Assembly: GCA_928212115.1 (NCBI GenBank)
Contig: CAKMRJ010001112.1
Location: 401,523,691 to 401,587,690, forward strand
Direction of reading: 5' to 3'
DNA from: Lactuca virosa
Lineage: Eukaryota > Streptophyta > Magnoliopsida > Asterales > Asteraceae
Length of the DNA stretch: 64,000 nucleotides
Part shown: positions 25,204 through 36,549 of the stretch, in pieces
Numbering within the stretch: the stretch's first letter is position 1
How the letters are laid out: each line of letters begins with the position of its first letter
Made by a program: the position numbers and the translations under genes
The notes under the pieces: generated by a model
The model's input: only the letters and a program-made list of their open reading frames with translations
Database searches by the model: none
Told to the model about the DNA's origin: nothing

Positions 25204-25731
25204 TAAAATCAAACTTGTGCATATAAAGAAATTCCAAATTTGACTTCATATGAGGAAGTTATGGTTTTTCAAAGTTTCAGCGTAGCAGTGTGGGCATTGA
25301 AATCGAAATTAAAATCGGTTGAGTGTTATCCAAAACAATGTAAATGAGAGTTGAAGATCTCGTAAATACGAACCTGTCGATATAAAGACAGTCGAGAACA
25401 GAGTTAAAATGAAAAATTTATGAATTTTACACGGTCATTTACAATGTAGTCTTCATAGACTTTTAAATTTAAAATCGGATGAGAATTAGCCGATAGATTC
25501 TCAATGAAAGTTGTAGTTCTCGAAAATCTTACGCGTGGATATAAAGAACGTCGAAGACGGAGCTTGTATGAGTGAGATATGAATTTTTGAAGTTTGGACC
25601 CGTACCTACCCCCTTGTGATGCGACCCTCTAAAAATGTGACACATGTCAGGTTTCCAGGGGAGGAACCGCCACCTACACAGTTCGCGACGTGCCTGGTAG
25701 GTTGCGCGACGCACCTCCCTGGAAAAATCTT

Positions 25732-25739
25732 TATAAATA
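25732..25739 (+). promoter_or_regulatory. TATA box of Gypsy LTR
   Basis: TATAAATA lies just downstream of CpG-rich words and upstream of a pyrimidine-rich leader, inside an LTR of matching orientation. It is the likely U3 promoter core. Confidence 0.55.
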
Positions 25740-27182
25740 TCCCCACAACCCTCATTCTTCCTCACACAACTTCAGAAACATTCCTCTGAAATACTAAATC
25801 GTTATCCCAAAATTTCTTTAGGTTTTAGGGTATTTAGCTAGGCTCTGGAAGATCGGCGAGTCTGACAAATAGAAGCGTGGGGGTCGGATTTCTGCATGCG
25901 AACTTTTCGGACTTTCTGTCAGGAAACTTTGTAAGTTAAGTTGCACTTATTATACTTTAAGAGTTGTTATTATGAACCTGTAAATAAGATTTGTCAGTGA
26001 TTCCAAGTCATATACTAATTGATCTACCTACGGGAATGATTTCTAAGCTAGATTTGGTGAGGTGTTTAAAGTGGGATTTCAAACAGTATACTCCGTATAC
26101 CAAACAGATCCTACCTTCGATATGATCTTACCTGGTTATTCCTTATTTGATAGATCTTGATGTACACATTAGGATTAATGAGGAATCTAGACTATCATTA
26201 GTCATCATGAAGATAAGACTAAGACTTAGTGATGTGTATACCTAGCTCATATCAAAGGAAAAGCTAAGGTGTTAGGTGAAGCGCTGCCCAAATTATAAGT
26301 CATCCACTTTAACAAGTGAGTGCATACTTACTTTCATCTTACACATAGATATGAAGTATTTAGATAATTAATTGTTGTATGTGCTTATTATTTGTGCCTA
26401 AGATGTTCTGTAAAACAATATGAGATGATTTTTATGTAACCATATATGTATTTTCATACTTATAATATATTGGGTAGAGATGGGTGATGAGAGATGAAAA
26501 ATGATGAGGAGAGGCCATGATTTTACTAGCGATGTTGCGATGTAGTCATCTAACATAGTATAGATGACGACCACTGACTATTCTAGACAGTCCAGTGGAA
26601 CACTAGCAGGTTCGCAACTTGTAGGTGATGAACTACGTGTTCATGCAATCTACTCTATTCCTTACTGATATGTATTGCGGAGGAATCCCCGAAGCAGTAC
26701 TGTCTAGTCGATGTTTGCGATGATCCTAGGATAGGTCCTTAGAGATTAATATATAAGAAAACGAGGATAGGTAATCGAGTTAATTATTTGATGTGAAATA
26801 TGTAATTAAACAAATTAATTATATTATTGTGGGTTGAAAACCCTATGTAGTCATCATGCCTCCCAGCCTGACCCACTCAATTTCTTTGTATCACAGGTAG
26901 CGGTACAAAGGTACATGGATAGTGATGTTTGGATCATGATGAGAGATTCGATGAGATGTAGGCCATTAGTATAATAAGATGTTGTATGGTCTGTTAAGAC
27001 AAGGTTATGCTTATATTTTGTATCAGTTATGGCATCCCAAGTTTTTAGTGAAAATCGTTTTTTCGAAAATGCTTTGATTAAAATAATGTTTTTGGGAACA
27101 AATTGTACAATAAAATAATACTTTAAATTAAATAAGCATAAAGAAAAAGTTTTTAATTAGCCATAAAATTGGGGATGTCACA

Positions 27183-27399
27183 AAGATGACGTTGGTGGTG
27201 GTTGAAATGGAGGGATAAAGACGATTTTGTAAGGTTAATGGTGATAAAGGTTGTGGTGCTGGATACAATATACAGTGGTGGTTGTAATTTTTGATGGTGC
27301 TCCAGTGACAGAGGAGGTCCAAATCGTGTTGGTCTCTTGAAGACGAACATTGTAAAAGAGAAGGGTAGGTGAGGGGGTGATGACCATGAGGTAGGGGTA

Positions 27400-27448
<49 letters not shown>

Positions 27449-27451
27449 AGT
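27183..27451. other. Intergenic DNA between Gypsy LTR and TIR element
   Basis: The stretch is G- and T-rich on the plus strand and contains a long TA microsatellite (27402-27446). Minus-strand frames crossing the microsatellite encode only Tyr-Ile runs and low-complexity sequence. No gene is supported. Confidence 0.6.
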
Positions 27452-27651
27452 ATGATCAAATGAGAACACCTAAAAGGTTGAGAACACGAGAACATATCAC
27501 AACCTTATAAATAATTAGATCTATGGCTATTATCAACTGGACCATTTATGAATATTTATAAAATTGATGTGCTAAATATGTAACTTTGAAATGGCAAGAA
27601 GGGTATAATAGGAAATCCATATAATTTAATTAAATAGAAATTCCTATAATT

Positions 27652-27690
<39 letters not shown>

Positions 27691-29268
27691 ACTTAACTAG
27701 AAAACCCTAATCTAATTATTTTGAAAAAATCGGCCGCACACCCCCACCTTCTTCACCACTGTTTTCGTTCATCATCTTCTGCCATCCTCCATTGTCGACC
27801 ATCGCACAATTAAAATCCCGGATAAAACAACAAAACACTAATTGCGTTTTGGGTGGGTGTGTGTGGTCTTAAAAATCAAAAGAGACGAGGATCTGAGACG
27901 AGGAGACGGGAGTGGATTCGAAGCATCAAACACAATTTGAGGTAATTTGGTTGAAGGAAATCGAGATACAGAGGGAATAAATCGAACGCACATGGGTTCT
28001 CAATCTCCCTGTGTTGTTGTGTGGTCACGAGAATAGAAATAAGAGCAGGGTAGTCGCCGATGGCGGCAACACTGACCACCAGAGAGGGAAACGGTGGAGC
28101 TCAACCGGAGGTGGCCGGAAAAAGGTTCGAGTTAAATCAATTTCGTATTTCTGTTGTCCAAGTTCATAATGTCGATTGATATTAAGCCCTTGTAAGATTT
28201 CCTTGATTGTCATTTTAACATAAATTCAATTAATAAGCTTCCTTCCTAAGCTTCTGATTTCTCGTTTCCATCCACCAGGTCAACAAAAAAATTAATTGAA
28301 ATTGAGGATTGTCTTTGTTGGCGTTATGTGGTTTGAAGTGTGAGAAGCGACAACAACAAAAATCAACAACTGGAGCATTTTTTTTTTGTTGCATTTCTAT
28401 AATTGCCTTTTGAAGATTATCAATTGCAATCGATAATTAATTGAAATTGAGGATTATTTATCTTTGTTGGCGTTGTGTGGTGTGGAGGGCGTATTTGACA
28501 TCGGGTTCATTGGCTTTGTATTTGGGAGGATTGGGCTGTTTGATGAAATGCGTGAGAGAGGTATTCATTTGTGAATAGCAGGGTATTCATTTGTTAATAA
28601 CAATGTATTCATTTGTAAATAGCAGTGTAATCATGTGTGAATGAGTGTATTTATTTATGATTAGATGTAGTCTTTTATTCATTTGTGAATACCAGGGTAT
28701 TCATTTGTTAATAACAATGTATTCATTTGTAAATAGCAGTGTAATCATATGTGAATAAGTGTATTTATTTATGATTAAAGATATTCTTTTATGAAGAAAT
28801 GATAATTTTTACACCCCTTTTATTTTCGGTTGATTAAAAGAAAGGAATTGGATTACTTGTAAATTGATATGTATTCATTTGTGATTGTAGTAGTATTAGT
28901 TTTTTTGAAAAAAAAAATCGTTTATGAATACAAATGTATTGATTGGGGGTCAGATTTCTATTAATTTTTTCGAAAAAAAAAACGTGAAATAGGAGAAAAA
29001 AATTATTTTTTAAGAAAAAAAATTAAATTTTTTAGTTTAAAATTCTTTTTTTTTGATAAAAATGTTATTTATATTTCATTAATAAGAAAAATAAAAAATC
29101 AAATATTTCCTTCTTTTTTGGTAACTGATCCTAAATTTAAGGGAATTTGATTGATTTTATTTTATTTTAATTTAATTAAAATATACAATTACTAATATGT
29201 CCTTATATATTGATTGGTCCAGAACTGTTCTCGCGTTCTCAACCTTTTAGGTGTTCTCATTTGATCAT
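27452..29268. mobile_element. Inverted-repeat DNA element between TA microsatellites
   Basis: 42-bp terminal inverted repeats lie at 27452-27493 and 29227-29268 (ATGATCAAATGAGAACACC... with one mismatch). Both ends run into TA microsatellites (27402-27446 and about 29275-29326), and the link between repeat and microsatellite is itself roughly symmetrical. The 1.8-kb interior has a CT run (27653-27690), poly-T/A blocks and short tandem duplications, but no transposase frame. This resembles non-autonomous plant elements that reside in TA repeats (Micron-like); the superfamily is undecided. Confidence 0.8.
28563..28790. repeat. 114-bp tandem duplication with ATTCATTTGT sub-repeats
   Basis: Two copies (28563-28676 and 28677-28790) lie inside the inverted-repeat element. 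Each copy is built from about five degenerate 20-25 bp phrases based on GTATTCATTTGTNAATA. Single phrases occur again near 28870. A separate pair of duplicated segments is at about 28290-28345 and 28435-28490. Confidence 0.85.
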
Positions 29269-29270
29269 TT

Positions 29271-29329
<59 letters not shown>

Positions 29330-29553
29330 CTACGGTAAAAAATGGGAAAAAAAAAAGAAATAAAAATAAATAAATAAGTCATTTTATATGGGCTAAGGAC
29401 TATTTAGGACTATTTATGAAGATTTGTCTTTAAAAATCAACGTCAACAAAGCTTCTTAGCTTCTTCAAAGATCAAAGCACCCTTTCTTCCGGGTTCTTTC
29501 CAAGCCTAAAGTCAATACAACTTTAAGGCTAAATATCGAAAGCTACTACGATG

Positions 29554-29589
<36 letters not shown>

Positions 29590-30287
29590 GCTCCTAATGT
29601 TACCAAAATTGTTTGAAGATTTTTGAACCAAGGGTGTTTGATGATTTTAAGACCCCTTCGAGTGTTCAGCCTAACTAGATCATCTGGATGTATTAGATAA
29701 TATTATATTATTATTTGATTTATCATAATATTGTATCTATGTTTGATACATCTATCGAATTTATGTTTAATATAACTTTCATATTTTTAGTATTAATATT
29801 AGCATGAAAATCTACAATATAGTCTAAAATATAGTCTATAAATATTTTGAGATTAACGACGATGACAAGTAATATTTCTAAGATCTTAATAGTAACAATG
29901 TTTTTCCCAAGACAGAAGACTAAATGTCATTTTATTTTGTCCTAGATTTCGTTGCCTAACTAAGAATCTTGGTTAACTAAGAATCTTGGTTAACATGACG
30001 GTTTAAACTATCAACTAACGTTTTGGGTTCAATCCCAATAAAAGAAAGAAAAATATATAATTATTTGTCGTTTCAAAAAAAAATAAAAAAACCGAGAATC
30101 TAACAACACAAATATATCAATTAATTTATAAGCAAAGGAAATGAAAAAAAAGGGGGAAATGAAATCATAAACAAATACAAAGAAAGTAAAAGTTTCCTTC
30201 AAATGCAAGAAGGGAATATCTGTCACATTGTTCCTACTTCCTACATCATTGTACAAGACTTTTTTTCTAAAGAAAAATATTACAAAA

Positions 30288-30334
<47 letters not shown>

Positions 30335-30475
30335 CTGGAAAAATTATGTATATATTGGAATAGTACTATAGTAGGAGGCAAAATGTATTTCCAGAACAGA
30401 AATAACAAAATCCAAAATGGTTACTGCTATACTAAGTTATACATAAAGCAACAAAAATTGTACATAGCAATGAAT
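29269..30475. other. Intergenic DNA downstream of the membrane-protein gene
   Basis: It holds TA microsatellites at about 29275-29326 and 30290-30331, an ATA triplet run (29551-29586) and a small direct duplication of TAACTAAGAATCTTGG (29957-29995). The part near 30335-30475 is probably the 3' untranslated region of the minus-strand gene. No other gene is supported. Confidence 0.6.
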
Positions 30476-30988
30476 TTAGTCTTTTCCGCCATTCCTGACT
30501 AGCAAGAAATACCCCAAAACAGCACAAACAGCAGCAACCAAATTCCCTTCTTTGATCAATATCTTACCCACCGTCCGAGTAATCTCCGCCGTCAGTTTCT
30601 TCCCTTCGACCACCAGCGATTTCCTCGGCTTCCCAAAAAAAGTCAACAAAACCAACACAGATATCCAAGTAACGACGGTGGCCGGAATCGCCACGGCTAA
30701 AGCGGCCGCCATCGAAAGAAGGCCGAAAATCACACCCAAAGCCACCGAAGCGTAGATCGCCGGCCACCCAGTTGAAGACGAAGGAGAGGTGGTAACGGCG
30801 GCGTCGTACCATGATAGAACTGATTGTAGGAGGTTCCATGATGATGACAAGAGGATTGTGTAGACAAATAAGAAGAGGAAAACCCATGTCCGGCGTTTGC
30901 TCATGAGCTTCAAGATAATCAAATACGTCGGGGAGGCAGTAGACGTCGGCGTTTGGTCGTGTTCTTGTCTATTACTGTTAACGGCCAT
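30476..30988 (-). CDS. Four-helix plant membrane protein, function unknown
   Basis: This intact intronless frame of 170 residues is the only convincing host gene here. The start codon lies in a good plant context (CAATGGCC). Residues 1-30 are polar and rich in Thr/Ser/Gln, without a clear signal peptide. Four hydrophobic stretches follow: about 35-57, 77-99, 101-119 and 148-165. The loop 119-147 is basic and well formed (GKPRKSLVVEGKKLTAEI) and resembles a conserved cytosolic linker. The protein ends in a short charged tail. Codon use and GC content (many GCC/GTC/TCG) are clearly higher than in the AT-rich surroundings, as expected of an expressed gene among transposons. It looks like a small uncharacterised plant transmembrane family, which I cannot name with confidence. 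It reads toward a TA microsatellite about 150 bp past its stop. Confidence 0.85.
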   Translation of the reverse strand: MAVNSNRQEHDQTPTSTASPTYLIILKLMSKRRTWVFLFLFVYTILLSSSWNLLQSVLSWYDAAVTTSPSSSTGWPAIYASVALGVIFGLLSMAAALAVAIPATVVTWISVLVLLTFFGKPRKSLVVEGKKLTAEITRTVGKILIKEGNLVAAVCAVLGYFLLVRNGGKD

Positions 30989-31743
30989 TGGATCCGGGGC
31001 TGTATTATCTGTGTAGATTCAGTTAATGACTGCGTGAGTGGGTGGAATTAGGTTGAAATTGAATGATATGGTAAAGAAGGAGGATGAGATATGGCTCACA
31101 CGCTTCAAGGACCACCACCACACTTGTGTGAACATCTCTAGGAACTTTGTCTTGTAATGATTTATTGATTTCTAAAGATTTAGTAAAGTAACCGATGTTT
31201 ATAAAACAATTTGTTTTCTGCCTAAATTAACCTTTTGTAATTTTATATTATTTTTAAAAGACAAAATTAAATAATCGGCTATATGGATGGAAGCGGGGCG
31301 GGGATGGGGCGGAGTTGACGATTCATGTCAACATCCCCGAGTGCGTAACCTCATACTCATCTTCATCCCCATCCCGACGGATACAAGGAATCAAATCTCA
31401 TCCTCTTTAGATTTTGGGATTTTCCCCAGCTCATCTTCGGCCCATTCCCGATATATCAAAATAATAATTTCAACTTACGTAAAAAAAATAATTCAAGTTT
31501 AATAAGCGATCAAAATCAGAGGCTATAATCAGATTATGTTTACATCAATTATAAAGTTTAACAAGCATTAAAACGAGAAACGACGATTTTATATACAGAC
31601 CATTAAACAAAGTGATGACTGATGAACTCTTGGAATTGGGAACGTAATTTGGTATACGGACTTTGTCGTTGATGGTCTAAAACATCTTAATTCATGCTTA
31701 GTAGAATTAATTCAAATGTGTGTGTGTGTGTGTGTATATATAT
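30989..31743. promoter_or_regulatory. Upstream region of the membrane-protein gene
   Basis: 755 bp separate the start codon from the Tat LTR, so this must hold the promoter. A G-rich block (GCGGGGCGGGGATGGGGCGG, 31290-31309) and a GT/TA microsatellite (31717-31742) abut the LTR. I see no unambiguous TATA box at a normal distance. Confidence 0.45.
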
Positions 31744-32121
31744 TGTTAACGTTACCTAACGGTCACGTTAAGTGTAACGGAAAATGTAACAGAAGCGTTA
31801 CATCATTGGCTAATACCCGGTCTTGGCCTAAGCGAGCCAATGCCAGGGCAGCAACTCATTTCTCATCACATGGTAAGAACATTCCATGTGATCTTCTCAT
31901 TCACTCACAGCCAATGAGAAGGCAACAAATAGCCCCGACGACGCTCAGAACTGACGTCACCTGATAGTTAGTTAGCGTGAATAGTTCTCTCAGTAAGAAG
32001 AAGCCACGTTTCATGCTCATGAGGCACGGTCCCCACGATCCGTTAGTAACAGGTACAAAAGGATCTCTTCCGCCTCAAGGAAGGGATCCATCTTCTCTCT
32101 TATGAAAATAACTCTCAGATT

Positions 32122-32154
<33 letters not shown>

Positions 32155-32298
32155 AGAAAAAACTAACTTGATCGTCGGATTGACGTCCCGGGAGAACACT
32201 CGGTCGTCCTTTAACGATTCTTGTGTGACTGCGTTCTCAGGCAAGCACCTAAGTCGGATCCATCGTTCAACATCCACACCATCTGCGAACATGTCACA
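31744..32298 (+). repeat. Tat 5' LTR (3' end approximate)
   Basis: It starts TGTTAACG right after a GT/TA microsatellite. The end is placed at CATGTCACA because TGGCGCC follows six bases later. A TC microsatellite lies at 32126-32154. The first 128 bp recur in every unit of the array at 1-21252. Confidence 0.6.
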
Positions 32299-33099
32299 AC
32301 ATCTGGCGCCATTCGGATGTATCCTCAGAGTGATACAGCCAATAGACGACGCTGGTTCTCTGTATAAGGGAAATCTAAGCGCAATAGTAACTGGGATGGC
32401 AGTAGAAGATCTGTTCGAAACACATGAACCATCCCAGGTGTTGATAACACAGATCCCACCAATCACAATAAGAACAACAAAACCAGGCCTCCAGAGCAGT
32501 TTCCGACAATTGTCATTGAATATCTCACCAAATCAGATGACGATATCAAATCCCAATCTGTTGCAGACGAATCCATTTGACGGCACTAAGGTATTCACTA
32601 TTTCTAACTCCCGTAAGAGGAACGCACCTCACCGCGCAGAAAGCGAGATTGAGGCACTCTCAAGAAACCTACTTAACATCAGTTTCTCGAGCAACGATCC
32701 CAGACCATCAAATTGGGATCCACGAGACCCACTCCTTATATCAGGGTTCATTCGTAACACGAAGGTCCACCGAATATACATTGACAATGGTAGTTTCTCT
32801 GATATACTCTATGAGCACTGTTTCCGGCAACTACCTGATATGTGGAAGGAAGGGTTCCAACCCCCAACCGGTGGACCATTAGTAGGATTCACCGGGCATA
32901 GCTTGTGGCCACTATAACCGTTCGGCTGCCCTTAATGTTGGTCAGCCACGACGAAAGGGACCGAGTCACAAGGACAGTCGAATTCTCTGTGATTTGTTAC
33001 CTAGAAGAACACAACATTCTGCTTGGGCGATCAGCAATCGCATTAATGCATCTGGTGCCATCGATGATACATGGCATCATTAAATTCAGCACACGCTAG
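32102..33099 (+). pseudogene. Tat gag remnant and aspartic protease, disrupted
   Basis: A long plus-strand frame (32102-32917) reads from the LTR into residues resembling a shortened gag and then the protease: DPLLISGFIRNTKVHRIYID followed by NGSFSDILYE. In Tat proteases the active site reads D-G-G-S-S-A-D-I or similar; here it is DNGSFSDI, so the catalytic neighbourhood is altered. The C-terminal protease half (HNILLGRSAI, typical AILGRP-like) continues in a second frame (32905-33099), which implies a frameshift near 32910. The usual gag length is missing, so an internal deletion is likely. The first 65 or so residues of the frame are LTR read-through and not protein. Confidence 0.7.
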
Positions 33100-34554
33100 G
33101 GATCGACGATGGTCCTCGCCACAAGCAACAGAGCACAACATTGCCACCAAATCATAGCCTCCCCACAACTCGTGTGCGCGCCAAAGAAGTCTAAGGAGGG
33201 ATGTTCCACCGAGCAACACGGAGTATCCAGAGCAGCTCGTGCGAATCGGCGCTCACTTAACAGACGAAACTAAGGCACGACTGGTGGCACTCCTGAGGCA
33301 ATACTCCACCATCTTCGCCTGACAACCAACGGATCTGACGGGCGTCGATCGACAGGTTATAGAACACAGCCTCAATATCGCACCTAGGAGTAACCCTGTG
33401 AAGCAAAAGAAGTGAGGACAGTCGGTAGACCACAATAAGGCTATTAACGCAGAAGTGGCCGACCTGGTGAGTGCTGGAATACTCAGGGAAGTAATGTTAC
33501 CAACATGGATAGCAAACCCGGTCATGGTAAGGAAAGCCAATGTGGCATGGCGAATGTGCATAGATTATACAGATCTCAACAACGCCTGCCCAAAGGATTG
33601 TTATCCTCTCCCGTAGATCGATCAGAAAGTCCAATCACTTGAAGGTTTCCGATTCAAATGTTTTATCGACACATATAAGGGCTATCACTAGGTGCAGATG
33701 AAGCAAAAACAGCCTTCCATACCGAAAAGGGCACCTTCTGCTATCAGAAAATGCCATTTGGGCTCAAAAACGCTGGCGCTACTTACCAGAGATTGATGGA
33801 GAAGGTATTCGCCGACCAAATTGGTCAGAATATCGAAGTCTACGTTGACGATATGGTAATTAAAGGCCGCAATGAAGAGATGTTACTCCAAGATGTGGAA
33901 GAAACCTTCAAAACGCTAGTCAAAATGCAGATGAAGTTAAATCCGACTAAGTGTACTTTTGGAGTCGAGGAGGGACAATTCCTTGGTTATCAGGTGTCCA
34001 GGGAAGGGATTCTACCCAATGCCACCAAAATACAAGAGTTCCTTGAGTCGAAAACTCCCCACAACCTTAAAGGAGTACAGGAGATCAACGATAAATTAAC
34101 GACGCTTGGAAGATTCATCGCCAAATCCGCAGAAAAGGCGCTTCCTCTGTACCAAACACTCAAAGGGTGATTAGACAAAAAACAATTCAAATGGATAGCA
34201 GAAGCAGGCGTGGCCTTGCAAAAATTAAAAGACGCACTGCAACAACTCTCGGCTCTCGCCTCCCCACTCCCAGGGGAGACGCTACAGATGTACTTAGCAG
34301 CATTTGAGGAGACTATCTCCTCTGTGTTAGCAGTGGAAAGGGAAGGCAAGCAAATCCCCATTCACTTTGTTAGCAGGGGCCTGCAAGGGCCAGAAGGAAA
34401 TTACCCGGCCTTGGAAAAACTGGTCCTCGCCCTGGTCTACGCAGTTAGACGTTTACGGAGATTTTTTCAAGCCCACAAGGTGGAGGTTCTGACCAGTTAT
34501 CCAATAAAACAAGTGTTGCTAAGGCCAGAAAAGTCTAGACGCCTAGCCAAGTAG
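33100..34554 (+). pseudogene. Tat reverse transcriptase and first RNase H, disrupted
   Basis: The fingers/palm start is visible near 33540-33620 (WRMCIDYTDLNNACPKD), interrupted by stops. A clean frame follows (33751-34170) starting at MPFGLKNAGATYQRLM. The catalytic YVDD is at 33841-33852 and is intact. After a stop at 34170 the connection and RNase H-like segment continues (34210-34554), with IHFVSRGLQGPEGNYPALEK. The 33100-33500 segment between protease and polymerase has many stops. The enzyme would be inactive as it stands. Confidence 0.8.
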
Positions 34555-34860
34555 GCCATAGATTTGGGCGAACATGGCATCCAATACCGCCCCAGAACCA
34601 GCATCAAAGGCCAGGTCCTTGCTGACTTCCTGGTTGAAATCCCAGATACCATCAAGGGAGTGTCGACGACAATCTCTGTCGACCCACTAGAGCCTGATTC
34701 CGACAAAGAACTTTGGAAGTTGTACACTGATGGCACAGCAAGAAAAGAAGGATCAGGCGCAGGCCTGATCCTCCAAAACCCAAAGGCGAAGAGATCACCT
34801 GCGCACTGCGGTTCGACTTCCAAGTATCTAACAACGAAGCAGAGTACGAGGCACTCCTAG
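34555..34860 (+). pseudogene. Tat second (archaeal-type) RNase H fragment
   Basis: After a stop at 34552-34554 the frame goes on with a linker (GQVLADFLVEIP) and then LYTDGTARKEGSGAGLIL, the start of the second RNase H domain that marks Tat elements. The frame is lost near 34860, and the remaining active-site residues (E and the later D) lie in other frames. Confidence 0.75.
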
Positions 34861-35112
34861 CAGGACAAAGGATGACCTAGGAGGTTGGCGCAAAACAACT
34901 AGCAGCTCTCAGTGACTCGTTGCTTGTCACAAACCAAATCAACGGAGTATACGAGGAAAAGGACCCTAGGATGCAGAAATACCTAGACACGGTCCGTAGT
35001 TTTTCCAGCACGTTCAAAAGTTTTTCAATAAAGCAAATCTCTCGGGGGAAAATGCAAGGGCAGACGCCCTTAGAAACTGGCCTCTACCTTATACGATCAT
35101 CTTACAAAGAAA

Positions 35113-35778
35113 GTGTTGGTCGAAGTACTCCTGGAAAGGAGTATTGATAACCAGAAGGCCAATACCATATCAGCCCCTCCAGAATGGACAAAGCGATTTG
35201 TCGATTACCTGCGCCATGGCATGCTTCCAGACAATCCACAGGAGGCGAGAAAAGTCAAAATCAAAGCACCACATTTCGCCATAAGGGACAATCAGCTGTA
35301 CCGGAGAGCATATTTAAGCCCGTGGCTCAGGTGTATCTCTAAGACAGAGGGGTAGGTGTTTCTCGAAGAAAGCCATTCTAGGGACACAGCAGCACATGAA
35401 GGCGCTCGCGCACTCACATGCAAGATACTCCGCCTAGGAGTATACTGGCCGGACGTGTACAACGATGCCGCAACCTTAACCAAGAAATGCAAGGAATGCC
35501 AAGCATTCACCTTTTTCCAAAATCAACCAGCCATGCCATTGACAAGCATCACTAACCCCTGGCCCTTCCACAAATGGAGGATTGATATAGTGGGACCACT
35601 CCCACCGACGCCGGAAGGCGTAAAGTTTTTGCTGGTAGTCGTGGACTATTTCATCAAGTGGATAGAGGCGAAACCATTGGACACTGTCACTGGCAAGAAG
35701 ATGATAAAGTTCATGACAAGGAACGTCTTAGCTCTCTTTGGAACTCCTAGGATCCTCATAAGTGACAACGACACTTAG
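35113..35778 (+). pseudogene. Tat integrase, truncated by Copia insertion
   Basis: The HHCC zinc region is recognisable: ESHSRDTAAHEGA with two His, then KKCKECQAF with two Cys, at about 35365-35515. The catalytic core follows with the first Asp in WRIDIVGPLPP and the second in ISDND. The frame ends at 35778 with a stop where TQF would be expected, and the Copia LTR begins at 35783. The third catalytic residue (Glu) and the C-terminal domain are absent. Confidence 0.8.
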
Positions 35779-35782
35779 TTTG

Positions 35783-36549
35783 TGTTGGGTTTTGAGCAAA
35801 CTAACACTCCTAAGGTGTTCATGCAACCCTAGAAACTTTGGATCTATGTTTTTCTAAAATACATGCAAAATAATTTTCCAAGGTTCATAACCTATCTAGC
35901 ATGCATGGGGTACTTTTAAACATAAAAGATACTAGAAGAATTACATACCTTTGTTAGTGAGTTGATTCCTTAGGAGTTTGAGAGCCAAGCACCAATAATG
36001 TGAATGCCTCAAATGGAAATCACAAATCACCACAAACTTGGAAAACTTATGAGAGAGCACTCTAATACTCTAGAAATCGGTCACTCTTATGCACACACAC
36101 ATAGTGTCTTTTCAAGCACCATAAGCCCCTTTATATAGTGTAGATGATTAGGGTTATGAACCATGCAAACCCTAATAACCCATGTCTTTTCCTATTCCAA
36201 GGATCCATGGGTTAAAAGCTCCATGGATCATCCATGGACTCCCATTTAAGCTTAGCCCATTTCCTAATGAGTGTTAGCCTACACCATATAAATATAATAG
36301 CCCATTATTTAATTAGTCACCTTATGATCACTAAATTAATTCATAATTAATTTAAGATCAATACTAATTAAATAATACAATTTCATATTAATATATTATA
36401 ACTTATAATTTATTAATAGGCCGCAAATATACTCTTCTCATAATATTATCCATATAAATAGTTCGGGTGAAGTGCAACCCAAATGGACCATGCCAGGTCG
36501 GGTCAAATATATACCAAATAAGTTATGAACTTAGACACCTTATCTAACA
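35783..36549 (-). repeat. Copia 3' LTR (767 bp)
   Basis: On the minus strand it begins TGTTAGATAAGG and ends CAAAACCCAACA. It aligns end to end with the solo LTR at 47383-48148 (766 bp). Confidence 0.9.

Larger units (their letters stand above)
24555..27182 (+). repeat. Gypsy 3' LTR (about 2.2 kb plus a nested MITE)
   Basis: It starts TGTAACACCC and ends GGGGATGTCACA, with TG...CA termini. A TATA box (TATAAATA, 25732-25739) is followed by a C/T-rich leader, which gives a plus-strand promoter in the expected orientation. Upstream of the TATA box are GC-rich CpG words (TTCGCGACGTGC and GCGCGACGCACC, near 25683-25714). A 398-bp MITE and its 9-bp duplication lie within. The 5' partner LTR is not in the window, so its own target duplication cannot be tested. 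Confidence 0.75.
31744..35782 (+). mobile_element. Tat-lineage Gypsy retrotransposon, 5' part, decayed
   Basis: The 5' LTR begins TGTTAACG at 31744 and probably ends near 32298, just before TGGCGCC (32304-32310), a likely primer-binding site core. Pol follows in the order protease, reverse transcriptase, RNase H, a second RNase H-like domain, integrase. A second RNase H is known for the Tat lineage. Integrase is cut at 35782 by a Copia LTR. If the antisense ORF at 39848-41250 belongs to it, the element continues beyond the Copia insertion. Confidence 0.82.

Noticed and set aside
27128..27495. Minus-strand frames of 86-113 codons near the TA microsatellite
   Set aside because: Largely Tyr-Ile runs from the microsatellite; no domain and no conserved neighbourhood.
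30552..30887. Frames overlapping the membrane-protein gene in other phases
   Set aside because: Shadows of a GC-richer gene; only the 170-codon frame gives a sensible hydrophobic pattern.
32017..32466. 149-codon minus-strand frame over the Tat LTR
   Set aside because: Antisense to the Tat gag/protease start and includes an Arg-Glu run from a TC microsatellite.
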